Positions 39,028-49,585 of a DNA stretch of 64,000 nucleotides are shown here, piece after piece. Each line of letters starts with the position of its first letter. Positions within the stretch are counted from its first letter, which is position 1. Position numbers and translations under genes: made by a program. Source of the DNA: CAVZTA01 sp963778025. GTDB lineage: Bacteria; Chloroflexota; Limnocylindria; Limnocylindrales; CSP1-4. A model generated the notes under the pieces. The model was not told where the DNA came from and did not search any database. It worked only from the letters and a program-made list of their open reading frames with translations. The DNA lies in the NCBI GenBank assembly GCA_963778025.1, contig CAVZTA010000006.1, positions 310,001 to 374,000 on the forward strand, written 5' to 3'.

Positions 39028-39938
39028 GCGCCCTCGCCGCGACCCGGATCGGCCCGCGGACGTTCGCATGGGGTGAGCGGACGTACGTGATGGGGATCCT
39101 GAACATCACGCCCGACTCGTTCTCGGGCGACGGGCTGCTCCGGACGGGCCACGCCGTCGGATCCGCGCTCGACGCGGGGCGCCAGATGGTCGCCGCGGGC
39201 GCTGATGTGCTCGATGTGGGCGGGGAATCGACCCGACCGGGCGGCACCGTGCTGAGCATCGACGAGGAGCGGGAGCGGGTCGTCCCCGTCCTGCGAGGAC
39301 TCCGAGCCGCGTTCCCGGATGTGCCGCTCAGCATCGACACCATCAAGCCCGAGGTCGCCGAGGCGGCCCTGGACGCCGGCGCCGACCTCCTCAACGACGT
39401 GTGGGGCGTCCGCGACGACCCCGCGATGCTCCGCGTCGCGGCCGCTCGGGACGTGCCCATCGTCCTGATGCACAACCGCACCGAGCCGGTCTATCGGGAC
39501 GTCGTGGCGGAGGTCGTCGACGACCTGCGGAGGGCCGTCGACCGGGCGCGGGCAGCCGGCCTGCGCGATGACCAGATCATCGTCGACCCCGGCATCGGCT
39601 TCGGGAAGACGGCCGACCAGAATCTCGAGCTGCTCTCGAGGCTGGAGGCGCTGCGGTCGCTGGGGCGGCCGATCATGCTGGGCACGTCGCGGAAGTCGAC
39701 GCTCGGCCGGCTCCTCGACCTGCCGCCGGATCAGCGCGTGGAGGCGACGCTCGCGACGACGGCGCTGGGGATCGCGGCCGGCGTCGACATCGTCCGCGTG
39801 CACGACGTCGAGGCGAACGTGCGCGCGGCGCGGACCGCCGATGCCATCCTCCGCGGGTGGCGGCCCGCCGGGTGGAGGGACGCTGCGCCGCCGGGGCCCA
39901 CCGGCGTGCTGCCACTCGCCGGAGGCGACGACGCATGA
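39024..39938 (+). CDS. folP: Dihydropteroate synthase
   Basis: Condenses 6-hydroxymethyl-dihydropterin pyrophosphate with p-aminobenzoate to dihydropteroate. 304 residues. Motifs: VMGILNITPDSFSGDG, GADVLDVGGESTRPG, SIDTIKPEVAEAALDAGADL, DPGIGFGKTADQNLELL and GTSRKSTLG. GTG start overlaps the folC stop; stop overlaps the folB start (ATGA). Target of sulfonamides. Confidence 0.97.
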   Translation: MSALAATRIGPRTFAWGERTYVMGILNITPDSFSGDGLLRTGHAVGSALDAGRQMVAAGADVLDVGGESTRPGGTVLSIDEERERVVPVLRGLRAAFPDVPLSIDTIKPEVAEAALDAGADLLNDVWGVRDDPAMLRVAAARDVPIVLMHNRTEPVYRDVVAEVVDDLRRAVDRARAAGLRDDQIIVDPGIGFGKTADQNLELLSRLEALRSLGRPIMLGTSRKSTLGRLLDLPPDQRVEATLATTALGIAAGVDIVRVHDVEANVRAARTADAILRGWRPAGWRDAAPPGPTGVLPLAGGDDA

Positions 39939-40303
39939 CCGACCGCATCGTGCTCCACGACATGCGCTTCCAGGGCCATCACGGGCAGACCGTGGAGGAG
40001 CAGGAGCGGGTCCAGCCGTTCGAGGTGGACGTGGAGCTGCCGCGCGACCTCCGGCCCGCGGGCGTCAGCGACGACCTGACGACGACGATCGACTATTCGA
40101 CCGTCTACGACCTGTGCAAGTCGATCGTGGAGGCGCGGACCTACCACCTGCTCGAGGCCATCGCCGAGGCGATCGCGGCCGAGGTCCTGGCGACCTTCGA
40201 CGCCGACGAGGTCACCGTCCGGGTGCGCAAGCCCGCGGTCCGCCTGAGCGGCCCGATCGGCTACGCCGGCGTCGAGATCCACCGCCGACGCTCGGCGCGT
40301 TGA
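39935..40303 (+). CDS. folB: Dihydroneopterin aldolase
   Basis: Converts 7,8-dihydroneopterin to 6-hydroxymethyl-dihydropterin and glycolaldehyde. 122 residues, standard size. Motifs: IVLHDMRFQGHHGQTVEEQ, the conserved Tyr in TTTIDYSTVYDL, EARTYHLLEAIAEAIA and a C-terminal VRVRKPAVRLSGPIGYAGVEI. Coupled to folP through ATGA. folK does not follow; the operon ends here against the convergent htrA gene. Confidence 0.96.
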   Translation: MTDRIVLHDMRFQGHHGQTVEEQERVQPFEVDVELPRDLRPAGVSDDLTTTIDYSTVYDLCKSIVEARTYHLLEAIAEAIAAEVLATFDADEVTVRVRKPAVRLSGPIGYAGVEIHRRRSAR

Positions 40304-40327
40304 CGGCGATCCGTCCTGACCGTCCGA

Positions 40328-41698
<1,371 letters not shown>

Positions 41699-41776
41699 GG
41701 TGCGATGGGATCCCCTGTGGTGGGCGAAGGCATACGGGCCCCGAGGGCCCCCGGGATGTGTGCTCCACCCTGCCCG

Positions 41777-43576
41777 TCAGGGGTTGAGGCGGGGAGCGTC
41801 GCCCGGTGAAGAATCCACCATCTTCGGGATCTGTGCCTCGTCGCCCGGCCTCGACCATGGCGAACGCGCGGGCGGGACGGCGTCAGGGCCTCCGGAAGCG
41901 GCGCTCGGCGCGGGCGCCGGGCCCGGCGACCGTCCCACGGCCGCCGGCGTCGACGAAGCCTCCGCGGTCGCGCTCGGCGTGGCTGCCGCCGTGGGGCCGG
42001 GCACCGCCTCGATCGCCTCCCGCGGGTCGCGCGGCAGCGTGACCACGAACGTCGAGCCCTTCCCGACCTGGCTCTCGACCGCGATCGTCCCGCCGTGCAT
42101 GTCGACGATCGACTTGACGATCGCCAGCCCGAGGCCGCTGCCCGTGCTTCGTGCCTCGTGCATCCGCGAGCCGCGAAAGAACCGCTCGAAGATCCGGGGC
42201 AGCTCGTCGGCGTCGATCCCCGCGCCGGTGTCGCTCACCTCGAGCTGCGCGGCACCGTCCGCCCCCGGGCGCACCACGACGCGCACCCGCCCGCCTCGTC
42301 CGGTGAACTTGAGCGCGTTGCCCACGAGGTTCGTGACGATCTGGCCGACCCGCGGCGGATCGTGGCGGATGCGCACGGGGGCATCGGGCAGCTGGAGCTC
42401 GAGGCGGACGCCCCGCTTCGCCGCGGTCGGCTCCGCCTGCTCCACCGCCGACTCCACGGTCGCCCGGATGTCGTCCGGCCGGAGGTCGAGCAGGACCAGC
42501 CCCGAGTCCAGCTTCGAGAGCTCGAGCAGGTTCTGGGCCAGCCAGTCCAGGCGCTCGAGCTGGATCGCGGACGACTCGAGGAACTCCGCTCGGGTCTCCG
42601 GCTTCTCGCCCGCCTTGCCCTGGAGCAGTTCCGTGAACGTCCGGAGGGCGGCGATGGGCGTCCGCAGCTCGTGGCTCACATCGGCCAGGAAGTCGCGGCT
42701 GCGGTCCCGATCGCGGCGGATGATCGCGACGCTCTCCTCGAGCCGGTCGGCCATCGTGTTGAACTGCGCCGCGAGCTCGCTGAGCTCGAGCGTCCCGGCG
42801 CCCACCGCCTCGGGCGAGACCCTCGAGGCGAGGTCGCCCTCGGCGATGCGCCGGCTGGCATCGGTGAGGCGCCGCAGCGGGGACGTGAAGCGTCGGGACA
42901 GGATCGCCGCGACGATGACCGCGATGCCGAACGCGATCAACGCGATGACCATCAGCAGCCCGGTCATCGCCCCCACGGTCGACGCGCGGCGGGTGTACGG
43001 CTGGCTCAGCTCGACGCGGATGCCGTAGTCGGGCCTTGTCACGCCACCTTTGACGCGGTAGAGCTGTGGCCCGACCGCGATGGTCGGATCACGCGCCAGC
43101 CCGGCCGGGGGCTGTGCGGTGTTCGACGCCATGAATCGCCCGTCGGGGACTGGCAAGAGCTCACCATTCGCGGTCCCGTCGACGCCTGGGCCCAGCGCCC
43201 CGATCTCGATCGAGACGTCGGCCTGGGCGACGACCGCGACGTCCGTCAGGAAGTCGCTCGCGAACAGGTCCCGGACCCTGGGGTTGAGGGCCCAACCGCC
43301 CTCACCATCGGGCAGGACGACGGGGTCCCTCCGGCCGGTCGATGCATCGATGGTGCGGGCGATGAATGCGAACGTCGCGACTCGCCGGACGAGCAGGTTC
43401 TGGGTCTCCTGCTCGCGGAAGTAGTCATCGAAGCGGTTGATCACGACCGGTGACACGAGCGCGAGCGTCAGGGCGACGACCCCGACGAACGCGTACGTCA
43501 GCCGCGACTGGAAGCTCGTCGGGACCGACGGGCGGAAGAGCCGTCGGAACCGGCGCTCAGCGCTCGGCGAAGGCAT
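41777..43576 (-). CDS. Sensor histidine kinase
   Basis: 599 residues. Transmembrane helix 1 (LTYAFVGVVALTLALVSPVV), an extracellular sensor of about 150 residues, helix 2 (GLLMVIALIAFGIAVIVAAI), HAMP domain (LTDASRRIAEGDL), phospho-acceptor His in DVSHELRTPIAAL, and HATPase motifs NLVGNALKFT, DTGAGIDADELP and STGSGLGLAI. A Pro/Ala/Ser-rich tail of about 80 residues follows. ATG at 43576 lies inside the end of the response-regulator gene (20-bp overlap); GTG at 43585 is an alternative. Cognate partner of the adjacent OmpR-type regulator. Confidence 0.94.
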   Translation of the reverse strand: MPSPSAERRFRRLFRPSVPTSFQSRLTYAFVGVVALTLALVSPVVINRFDDYFREQETQNLLVRRVATFAFIARTIDASTGRRDPVVLPDGEGGWALNPRVRDLFASDFLTDVAVVAQADVSIEIGALGPGVDGTANGELLPVPDGRFMASNTAQPPAGLARDPTIAVGPQLYRVKGGVTRPDYGIRVELSQPYTRRASTVGAMTGLLMVIALIAFGIAVIVAAILSRRFTSPLRRLTDASRRIAEGDLASRVSPEAVGAGTLELSELAAQFNTMADRLEESVAIIRRDRDRSRDFLADVSHELRTPIAALRTFTELLQGKAGEKPETRAEFLESSAIQLERLDWLAQNLLELSKLDSGLVLLDLRPDDIRATVESAVEQAEPTAAKRGVRLELQLPDAPVRIRHDPPRVGQIVTNLVGNALKFTGRGGRVRVVVRPGADGAAQLEVSDTGAGIDADELPRIFERFFRGSRMHEARSTGSGLGLAIVKSIVDMHGGTIAVESQVGKGSTFVVTLPRDPREAIEAVPGPTAAATPSATAEASSTPAAVGRSPGPAPAPSAASGGPDAVPPARSPWSRPGDEAQIPKMVDSSPGDAPRLNP

Positions 43577-44255
43577 AGCCCGCACCCCGGACCGTGAGCA
43601 CGAACTGCGGCGCGCCGGGGTCGTCTTCGATCTTCTCGCGGAGGTGGCTCACGTGGACGTTGATCGTCTTCTCGTCCTGGTCGAGCGCTTCGTAGTCGCG
43701 CAGGAGCTCCAGCAGCTCACGCCGCGAGAACACGCGCCCGGGGCGGCTGGCGAGATGGCGCAGGATCTCGAACTCGGTCGCGGTGAGCGCGATCCGCCGG
43801 TTGCCGCGCTGGACGCGCCGCCGCTCGAGGTCGATGAGCAGGTCGTGGTGGCGGATCACTCGCCCGCCCGCAGCATCGGCGTAGTCGCCGTAGGCGCGGC
43901 GGAGGAGCGCCTTGATGCGGCTCATGAGCTCGCGCAGCGCGAACGGCTTCGTGACGTAGTCGTCGGCGCCCAGCTCCAGCCCGACGACCTTGTCGAACTC
44001 GTCGTCGCGGGCCGTCAGGAACAGCACCGGCGCCTTCGAGCCCACGGCCCGCAATCGGCGAAGCGTCTCGAACCCGTCCATGCCCGGCAGACGCACGTCG
44101 AGCACGACGAGGTCCGGCGCCTGGTGCGTCGCGAACTCCAGCCCCTCCTCGCCGGAGCGGGCGAGCGCGACCTCGTAACCCTCCTGCTGGAGCGCGTACT
44201 GGATGCCGCGTGCCACGGCGTACTCGTCCTCGACGATCAGGATGGTCGCAGCCAC
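43557..44255 (-). CDS. OmpR/PhoB-family response regulator
   Basis: 232 residues. Receiver domain: ILIVEDEYAVARGI, phospho-acceptor in LVVLDVRLPGMDGFE, PVLFLTARDD and KPFALRELMSRI. C-terminal winged helix: LTATEFEILRHLASRPGRVF then TINVHVSHLREKIEDD. GTG at 44255 chosen: the receiver fold starts there and a GATACT hexamer lies 6 nt upstream, suggesting a leaderless transcript. Overlaps the kinase gene downstream. Divergent from the L25 gene. Confidence 0.94.
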   Translation of the reverse strand: MAATILIVEDEYAVARGIQYALQQEGYEVALARSGEEGLEFATHQAPDLVVLDVRLPGMDGFETLRRLRAVGSKAPVLFLTARDDEFDKVVGLELGADDYVTKPFALRELMSRIKALLRRAYGDYADAAGGRVIRHHDLLIDLERRRVQRGNRRIALTATEFEILRHLASRPGRVFSRRELLELLRDYEALDQDEKTINVHVSHLREKIEDDPGAPQFVLTVRGAGYAFAER

Positions 44256-44261
44256 GGCGCG

Positions 44262-44267
44262 AGTATC
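44262..44267 (-). promoter_or_regulatory. -10 element (GATACT) of a leaderless response-regulator promoter
   Basis: On the minus strand GATACT is followed by 6 nt and then GTG at 44255. No Shine-Dalgarno sequence. Confidence 0.45.
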
Positions 44268-44354
44268 GACCAACGGAGGAAGGGCCGCTGTGCCTGCGTC
44301 CCATGCGCTGGCCTCGGTCGATGCCGATCGGTAGGCGACCGAGGCGACGTGTGC

Positions 44355-44360
44355 TAGGCT
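44355..44360 (+). promoter_or_regulatory. Extended -10 element (GTGCTAGGCT) of the L25 gene
   Basis: TGCTAGGCT matches an extended -10 and lies about 75 nt before the L25 ATG. Confidence 0.5.
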
Positions 44361-44434
44361 GCCCGCCGCTTCCCCTCGTGCCCGCGCGATCGATCCGCGC
44401 CGCGGCGCCCTGCATCGAAGGACCCACATCCGCC

Positions 44435-45121
44435 ATGCCCGACCGACCGTCCCTCGCGGCCGAACGCCGCACCGAGACCGGCAAGATCGTCAAGCGCCTG
44501 CGCGCCGCCGGCCGCCTGCCCGCCGTCGTCTACGGCCATGGCGTCCCGTCCGAGTCGCTGACGATCGACGCGCACACCTTCGACGCCCTGCGCCGCCACA
44601 TCGGGCAGAACGCGCTGGTGGACCTCAAGGTCGACGGCGCCAGGGCGACCACCCCGGTCCTCGTGCACACCGTCCAGGTCCACCCGGTGTCGCGCCGGCC
44701 GATCCACGTCGACCTGCTCGCCGTGCGCATGACCCAGGAGATGATCGTCGACGTGCCGCTCGTGCCCACGGGCACGGCACCCGCGGTCGAGGTCCAGGGC
44801 GGCACGCTCCTCCACTTCCTCGACAGCGTGAAGGTCCGGGCGCTGCCCGACCATCTGCCGCAGTCGATCGAGTACGACATCTCCGGCCTCGTCGACTTCG
44901 AGGGCACGGTGCACGTCCGTGACCTGCCGATCCCGGGCGACGTCACGCTCCTGAACGACGTCGACGAGCCCGTGGCCCGCGTCCAGGCGCCGCGCGTCGA
45001 GGTCGAGGAGGCCCCCGAGGCCGAAGAGGGCGAAGAGGGCGAGGCTGCCGAGGGTGGCGAAGGCGCCGCGGCCGAGGGCGAGTCCCCGGCCGAGGGTGCC
45101 GCGCCGTCCGACGAGGGCTAG
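44435..45121 (+). CDS. rplY: Large ribosomal subunit protein bL25 (CTC/TL5 form)
   Basis: 228 residues, the long form: N-terminal 5S-rRNA-binding domain (RRTETGKIVKRLRAAGRLPAVVYG then HTVQVHPVSRRPIHVDL) plus the C-terminal beta domain of CTC proteins (VPLVPTGTAPAV, LPQSIEYDISGL). It ends in a Glu/Ala/Gly-rich acidic tail (VEEAPEAEEGEEGE). ATG at 44435, with AAGGA about 12 nt upstream. Its TAG overlaps the convergent methyltransferase stop. Confidence 0.96.
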   Translation: MPDRPSLAAERRTETGKIVKRLRAAGRLPAVVYGHGVPSESLTIDAHTFDALRRHIGQNALVDLKVDGARATTPVLVHTVQVHPVSRRPIHVDLLAVRMTQEMIVDVPLVPTGTAPAVEVQGGTLLHFLDSVKVRALPDHLPQSIEYDISGLVDFEGTVHVRDLPIPGDVTLLNDVDEPVARVQAPRVEVEEAPEAEEGEEGEAAEGGEGAAAEGESPAEGAAPSDEG

Positions 45122-45999
45122 TCCGAGCTCGACCCGAGCGCCCCGGTCCGCTGATCCGGTCCGGGTGCCGTTCCTGAGGCGTAGACGATCGGGACGCGGA
45201 ACACCAGGTCGTCCGCGGGCATCGCCCGCAGCTCGGAGAGGATCCGCCGACGCGCCCGCTCGCGGGTGCGCCGGCTCATCTCCGCGAACGTGTCCTCCTC
45301 GTCGAACTCCTCGACGAACCCGAGGTAGCTCTCGGGGGTGAACGCGTGCGCGAGCGTGCCCCGGCGTCCGTGGACGTCGCTGAAGCCCGCCCGGCGCAGG
45401 CCGTTCGTGATCGCGCTGACGCTTGCCGGATCGCCATGGCGATCCTCGCCCTCGGGAGGATCGAAGCCTGCCTCGTCGAGCACGTCATCGAGGATGGCGT
45501 CCGGTCGCCACGGCTTGCGGTCGGCCAGCCAGGTCACGAATGCGAACCGGCCACCGGGTGCCAGGACCCGCGCGACCTCGCGCAGGACCGCCTGGCGGTT
45601 GGGCACGAGCTGGAGCACGAACGAGCTGACCGCCGCATCGAACGTGCCGTCGTCGAACGGCAGGCGGTCGGCCGGTGCCTGGACGAGCGCGATGCGCGCG
45701 GAGGCCTCCGTCGTCAGCTCGGCCTCCGCGGCGCGGTGCGCCGCGCGAAGCATCTCGTCCGAGAGGTCGATGGCCGTGACGCGGACGGCCGGCCAGCGCC
45801 CCACGATGGCGCGCGCGAGCGTGCCGGTGCCCGTCCCGAGGTCGAGGACACAGGCGTCCGGTCGCGCCGCCACATCCCCGGCGATGTCGTCGAGGACCAG
45901 CAGCGCGCTGTCGACGAGGACCGGCGCCCACCAGCGTTCGTAGCCGGTTGCGATCCGGTCGTAGCGCGCCTGCTGGTCGACCGGTGCGGTGTCCGCCAT
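45118..45999 (-). CDS. Class I SAM-dependent methyltransferase (UbiE/type 11-like)
   Basis: 293 residues. Motif I VLDLGTGTGTLARAI, motif II VTAIDLSDEMLRAAH, LPFDDGTFDAAVSSF (motif post-I/IV), and EVARVLAPGGRFAFVTW. N-terminal RYDRIATGYERWW resembles small-molecule methyltransferases. Convergent with bL25; the two stop codons overlap. Substrate unknown. Confidence 0.9.
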   Translation of the reverse strand: MADTAPVDQQARYDRIATGYERWWAPVLVDSALLVLDDIAGDVAARPDACVLDLGTGTGTLARAIVGRWPAVRVTAIDLSDEMLRAAHRAAEAELTTEASARIALVQAPADRLPFDDGTFDAAVSSFVLQLVPNRQAVLREVARVLAPGGRFAFVTWLADRKPWRPDAILDDVLDEAGFDPPEGEDRHGDPASVSAITNGLRRAGFSDVHGRRGTLAHAFTPESYLGFVEEFDEEDTFAEMSRRTRERARRRILSELRAMPADDLVFRVPIVYASGTAPGPDQRTGALGSSSD

Positions 46000-46080
46000 C
46001 GGCGCATGGTGCCATCCCTCGGTCAGCCGCGAGATGGCGCCTGCACCACCGCTGATGGCCCGGCGACGGCGGCCCCGGAG

Positions 46081-47070
46081 TCAGGCGGGCGTGGCGGGTG
46101 GCGCCGCCGGCGGCCAGCCCTCGACCGGGTCGCGTGGCCGCAGAAGGCCGGTCCGCCGGAAGACGAACGCAGCGACTGCGACCACGATGCCGGCGAGCAG
46201 CAGGATCGGCAGCCACACGATCAGGAACCAGATCCCCGCGGTGGCGAGCGCCTGCAGCACGCCGACGAGGGTGGCCGTCGCGCGGTCCGTCTCGTTCGCG
46301 GGGTCCCAGCCCTTCGCGACCGCCTGGACCGCGACCGCCTCGAGCCCGAACGTCGTGTCGAGCGTGCCGTACGCGGTCTGGTCGACGAGCGCGGCACGGG
46401 CGGCATCCAGCTGCTCGATCTCGCCGCGCACCTCGGTGAGCTGCTTCTGGACCTCGAGCAGGTCGCTGACCCTGGCCGTCCCGGCCGCGATCCCCTGGAG
46501 CGCGGTCTCGCTGGCTCGAAGGTTCCGGATCCGGGCCTCGAGGTCGACGATCTGGCCGGTCACCTCGGTCGCGGCCGTCTGCTCGCGGACGACCTTCGTC
46601 GCCAGGCCCCGGAGTGCCGCGACGCCGTCCTCCCAACGCGCGGCCGGGATGCGGAACGTGATGGTCGACGTCGGCGATGGGGTGTCCAGCTCCTCGCGGG
46701 AGCCGCCGACGTAGCCGCCGAGGGCATCGATCCGCTGGCGAGCGGAGGCCGTCGCCTCGTCGAGGTCACCGACGACGAGCTGCAGCGAGCCGGTGTAGAC
46801 GATCTTCGCCTCGTCACGAGGCGCGGCCGGCGGCGCGCTGCCGCCGTCGCCGCCCTGCGCGGTCCCATCGCCTTCACCTTCGCCGAAGAGCTGGCCGGGA
46901 TCACCGGCGCCGGACGCTGCTGCCGCGGACGGTGCCGGCGCCTGCGCCCCGCCGGGCGGCGCTGGGCTGGCGCTGGAGGCACCGCCGCAGCCGGCGAGCG
47001 CCAGGAGCCCGATGAGCGGGAGCAGGATCGTCGCTCGGACGCCTCCTCCGCGTGACCGTGCGAATGCCAT
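46081..47070 (-). CDS. DUF4349 lipoprotein
   Basis: 329 residues. Lipobox LLALAGCGG (Cys about 28), a Pro/Ala/Gly linker, then the DUF4349 domain: IVYTGSLQLVVGDLDEA, FRIPAARWEDGVAAL, and a coiled coil (QIVDLEARIRNLRASE, LEVQKQLTEVRGEIEQL), followed by a C-terminal transmembrane helix (WFLIVWLPILLLAGIVVAV). ATG at 47070 has GGGAG about 8 nt upstream. Its role is unknown; the coiled coil and two membrane anchors suggest an envelope component. Divergent from DUF4173. Confidence 0.88.
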   Translation of the reverse strand: MAFARSRGGGVRATILLPLIGLLALAGCGGASSASPAPPGGAQAPAPSAAAASGAGDPGQLFGEGEGDGTAQGGDGGSAPPAAPRDEAKIVYTGSLQLVVGDLDEATASARQRIDALGGYVGGSREELDTPSPTSTITFRIPAARWEDGVAALRGLATKVVREQTAATEVTGQIVDLEARIRNLRASETALQGIAAGTARVSDLLEVQKQLTEVRGEIEQLDAARAALVDQTAYGTLDTTFGLEAVAVQAVAKGWDPANETDRATATLVGVLQALATAGIWFLIVWLPILLLAGIVVAVAAFVFRRTGLLRPRDPVEGWPPAAPPATPA

Positions 47071-47150
47071 GCCGCGGTCTCCCTTACGCGCGTCCCGGGC
47101 GCCACGCGCCCGGCGGCCCGGCGGAGACGCACGGTCCGCGGCACGGGTTC

Positions 47151-47180
47151 CGCCGCGCCGCGCCGCGCCGCGCCGCGTCG
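47151..47180. repeat. Short tandem repeat (CGCCG)x6
   Basis: Five exact CGCCG units followed by CGTCG, in the 213-bp divergent intergenic region between DUF4349 and DUF4173. Could vary by slippage. Confidence 0.8.
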
Positions 47181-47283
47181 CTGCTCGGGCGTGCCTCGTC
47201 CCCCAACGACGACTGCGGGACGTCACCCATCGCCCGAGGCGACGACGCGCCACACCGTCCGGACACCAGCCGTCCGAGCCGCC

Positions 47284-48879
47284 ATGAGCCGACCGACCGC
47301 CCTTCGCCTGCTCGCCCTCGCCCTCCTCGCCGGTGTCGCCGCCGATGTGCTGTTCCGCGGCAACGCCGGCGGCCTCAACGTCCCGATGTGGATCCTGCTG
47401 ATCGTCGTCGCGGGGACGCTGGTGGCCGGTCGGGACGGGCTGGACCGGCTCGACCCCTGGGATGCCTGGCTGGCGCCGGCCGCCGTGCTGCTCGCGGGGT
47501 TCATCGCGTTCCGGACCGACCCCGCGCTCGTCATGGTGGATCTGTTGCTCGCGACGGCCGCCGCGGGAGCCTGGCTCGTGGCCCTCGGCGGGCGCCCCGT
47601 GACGCGCGGCGCGGTCGAGGCGGTGGCCATGAGCGCCGCGATGCTGTGTGGCGCGACCGTCGTGGGGCTGGTCCCGGTGCTCCGTGCGGCGCGACCCTTG
47701 ACGCGGTCCCTCGACGGACGCGTGCACGTCCATCCGCAGCTGGTGCCGGTCCTGCGGGGGCTCGCCCTCGCGGTGCCGCTGCTCCTCGTCTTCATCGCGC
47801 TCTTCGCGGCCGCCGATGCCATCTTCGCGCGCGCGGTCGACGCCCTGACGTCCATCGACATCGACCTCGCGGACGCGCCGCAGCGGGCGGTGGTCATCGT
47901 CGTCGTCGGGTGGATCGCGGGCGGGGCGCTCATCCTGGCGACCGGCGACTGGGGCGCGATCCTGGGCGACGGTCCGGGCGACGCGGAGGGTCCCGCGACC
48001 CGTGCTCCGCTGTGGGGCCCGGCGGTCGCGTCGGATGCGCCGCCGGCACCGCCGGCCCGCTCGCTGGGTGCCGCGGTCGCGACGCCGGCGACCGGCCTTC
48101 GGATCGGTGAGGTCGAGGCCTCCGTCCTCCTCCTCGCCGTCGACCTCCTGTTCGCGGTCTTCGTCGCCCTCCAGCTGGCCTACCTGTTCGGCGGGCTCGA
48201 CACCCTTGCCGCGTCGGGGCAGACGTACGCGAACTACGCGCGACGCGGCTTCTTCGAGCTGCTCACGGTGGCCGGGCTGGCCGGGGCGCTGGTCGCGGGC
48301 CTGGAGGTCACCGTCCGCCGCCGGAGCCGGCCGTACCTCGTGGCGACCCTCGTGCTGCTCGCGCTCACCGGGCTCGTCCTCGCGTCGTCGTTCCTGCGCC
48401 TGCGGCTGTACCAGGACGCCTACGGCTGGACGGAGCTCCGGTTCTGGGTCGTGCTCTCGATCGGCTGGCTTGCGGCCTCGCTGCTCGCGCTCGCCGTGCT
48501 CGTCGCACGGGATCGATCGCGCTGGGTGCTGCACGCGCTGGCGATCCTGGGACTCGTGACGGTCGGGGTCGCCAACGTCCTCGGCCCGCAGGCGTTCTCG
48601 ACCGACCAGAACCTCGCCCGCGCGCTGGACCCGTCGCTCATCCCGCCTGACGGACGCGTCGGGCTCGATGCCGAATACCTCGGATCGCTGGGTGACGACG
48701 CCGTGCCGGCCATGGTCGCGGCGTATCCGTCACTCGGGGCGGCGGACCGGGCCGCGCTCGCCCGGGTGCTGTCGGCGCGACGTCGATCGCTGACCGAGGA
48801 CGACTCGATCCGCGGCTGGCCCGCCTGGAACCTTGCCCGGACCCGGGCGCGGGACGCACTCGCCAGCTGGCAGCCCTGA
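47284..48879 (+). CDS. DUF4173 membrane protein
   Basis: 531 residues with about eleven transmembrane helices. The stretch YANYARRGFFELL is the characteristic motif of DUF4173 proteins; SFLRLRLYQDAYGWTELRF follows. A soluble C-terminal segment (LDAEYLGSLGDDAVPAM onward) faces one side of the membrane. Function unknown; family members are often next to regulators. ATG at 47284 was chosen as the first Met before the first helix. Convergent with the PfpI gene, 10 bp apart. Confidence 0.88.
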   Translation: MSRPTALRLLALALLAGVAADVLFRGNAGGLNVPMWILLIVVAGTLVAGRDGLDRLDPWDAWLAPAAVLLAGFIAFRTDPALVMVDLLLATAAAGAWLVALGGRPVTRGAVEAVAMSAAMLCGATVVGLVPVLRAARPLTRSLDGRVHVHPQLVPVLRGLALAVPLLLVFIALFAAADAIFARAVDALTSIDIDLADAPQRAVVIVVVGWIAGGALILATGDWGAILGDGPGDAEGPATRAPLWGPAVASDAPPAPPARSLGAAVATPATGLRIGEVEASVLLLAVDLLFAVFVALQLAYLFGGLDTLAASGQTYANYARRGFFELLTVAGLAGALVAGLEVTVRRRSRPYLVATLVLLALTGLVLASSFLRLRLYQDAYGWTELRFWVVLSIGWLAASLLALAVLVARDRSRWVLHALAILGLVTVGVANVLGPQAFSTDQNLARALDPSLIPPDGRVGLDAEYLGSLGDDAVPAMVAAYPSLGAADRAALARVLSARRRSLTEDDSIRGWPAWNLARTRARDALASWQP

Positions 48880-48889
48880 CGCCCGGCCG

Positions 48890-49549
48890 TCAGGCCCCCA
48901 CCGGGACCGGCGCGTCGAGCTCCCGGAGCAGCACGTCGAGGAACGCGTCGGTCACGCCCGGGTGGCGGGCAGTGACCAGGTTGCCGTCCACGACCGTCGC
49001 GGCCAGCTCATCGCCGTCATAGACCAGCGTCCCGCCGGCCGCGGCGACGTCGTCCATGATGTTGTGGGCACAGGTGACTCGCCGGCCGCGGAGCGTCTCA
49101 GGCGCGGCGCAGAACAGCCACAGCGAGTGGCAGATCGTGCCCATGTGGATGACGCCCTCGTCCATCGCGGCCACCGCGCGTCGAAGGAACTCGACGGCCG
49201 GAGCGGTGTTCGGGGCGCCTTCACGGAGATGCTCCTGGTAGCGCAGGCGGTCCATCGCGTAGCCACCGACGAGGACGATCGCCCGGTAGTCGCGCGGATC
49301 CTCGCCCGTGATCTCGCGGGTCACGGTCACCCGCGCCCCGAAGTCGTTGCCGGTGAACGTGAGCTCCGGGTGGCCCCACAGGTGGGACAGGTACACGAGC
49401 TCGTAGCCGCGCGCGGGGAACACCTCGTTGAAGCGGTGGAACTCGGTCTCGTCGAAGTGCGACTCGATGAGCACGCCGATCCTGCCGCGATCGGCAGGCG
49501 GGTCCGATCCGACCTCGTGGTCCGCCGGGATGACCATCTCGCCCTCCAT
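48890..49549 (-). CDS. DJ-1/PfpI-family protein
   Basis: 219 residues. Glutamine-amidotransferase-like fold with IGVLIESHFDETEFHRF (conserved Glu), AIVLVGGYAMD, the nucleophile elbow GTICHSLWLF (Cys) and TARHPGVTDAFLDVLL. Members include glyoxalases, deglycases and isocyanide hydratases. Last gene of the seven-gene glgX operon. Its distinctive feature is the neighbourhood rather than the sequence. Confidence 0.88.
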   Translation of the reverse strand: MEGEMVIPADHEVGSDPPADRGRIGVLIESHFDETEFHRFNEVFPARGYELVYLSHLWGHPELTFTGNDFGARVTVTREITGEDPRDYRAIVLVGGYAMDRLRYQEHLREGAPNTAPAVEFLRRAVAAMDEGVIHMGTICHSLWLFCAAPETLRGRRVTCAHNIMDDVAAAGGTLVYDGDELAATVVDGNLVTARHPGVTDAFLDVLLRELDAPVPVGA

Positions 49550-49585
49550 GTGCGGCCGGCGCGCGGTCCGGTCGCGTGCGCGGGA

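Noticed and set aside
46081..48534. 817-codon minus-strand ORF continuing upstream of DUF4349
   Set aside because: The upstream 490 codons are antisense to the DUF4173 gene; the lipoprotein start at 47070 has its own ribosome binding site and signal sequence.
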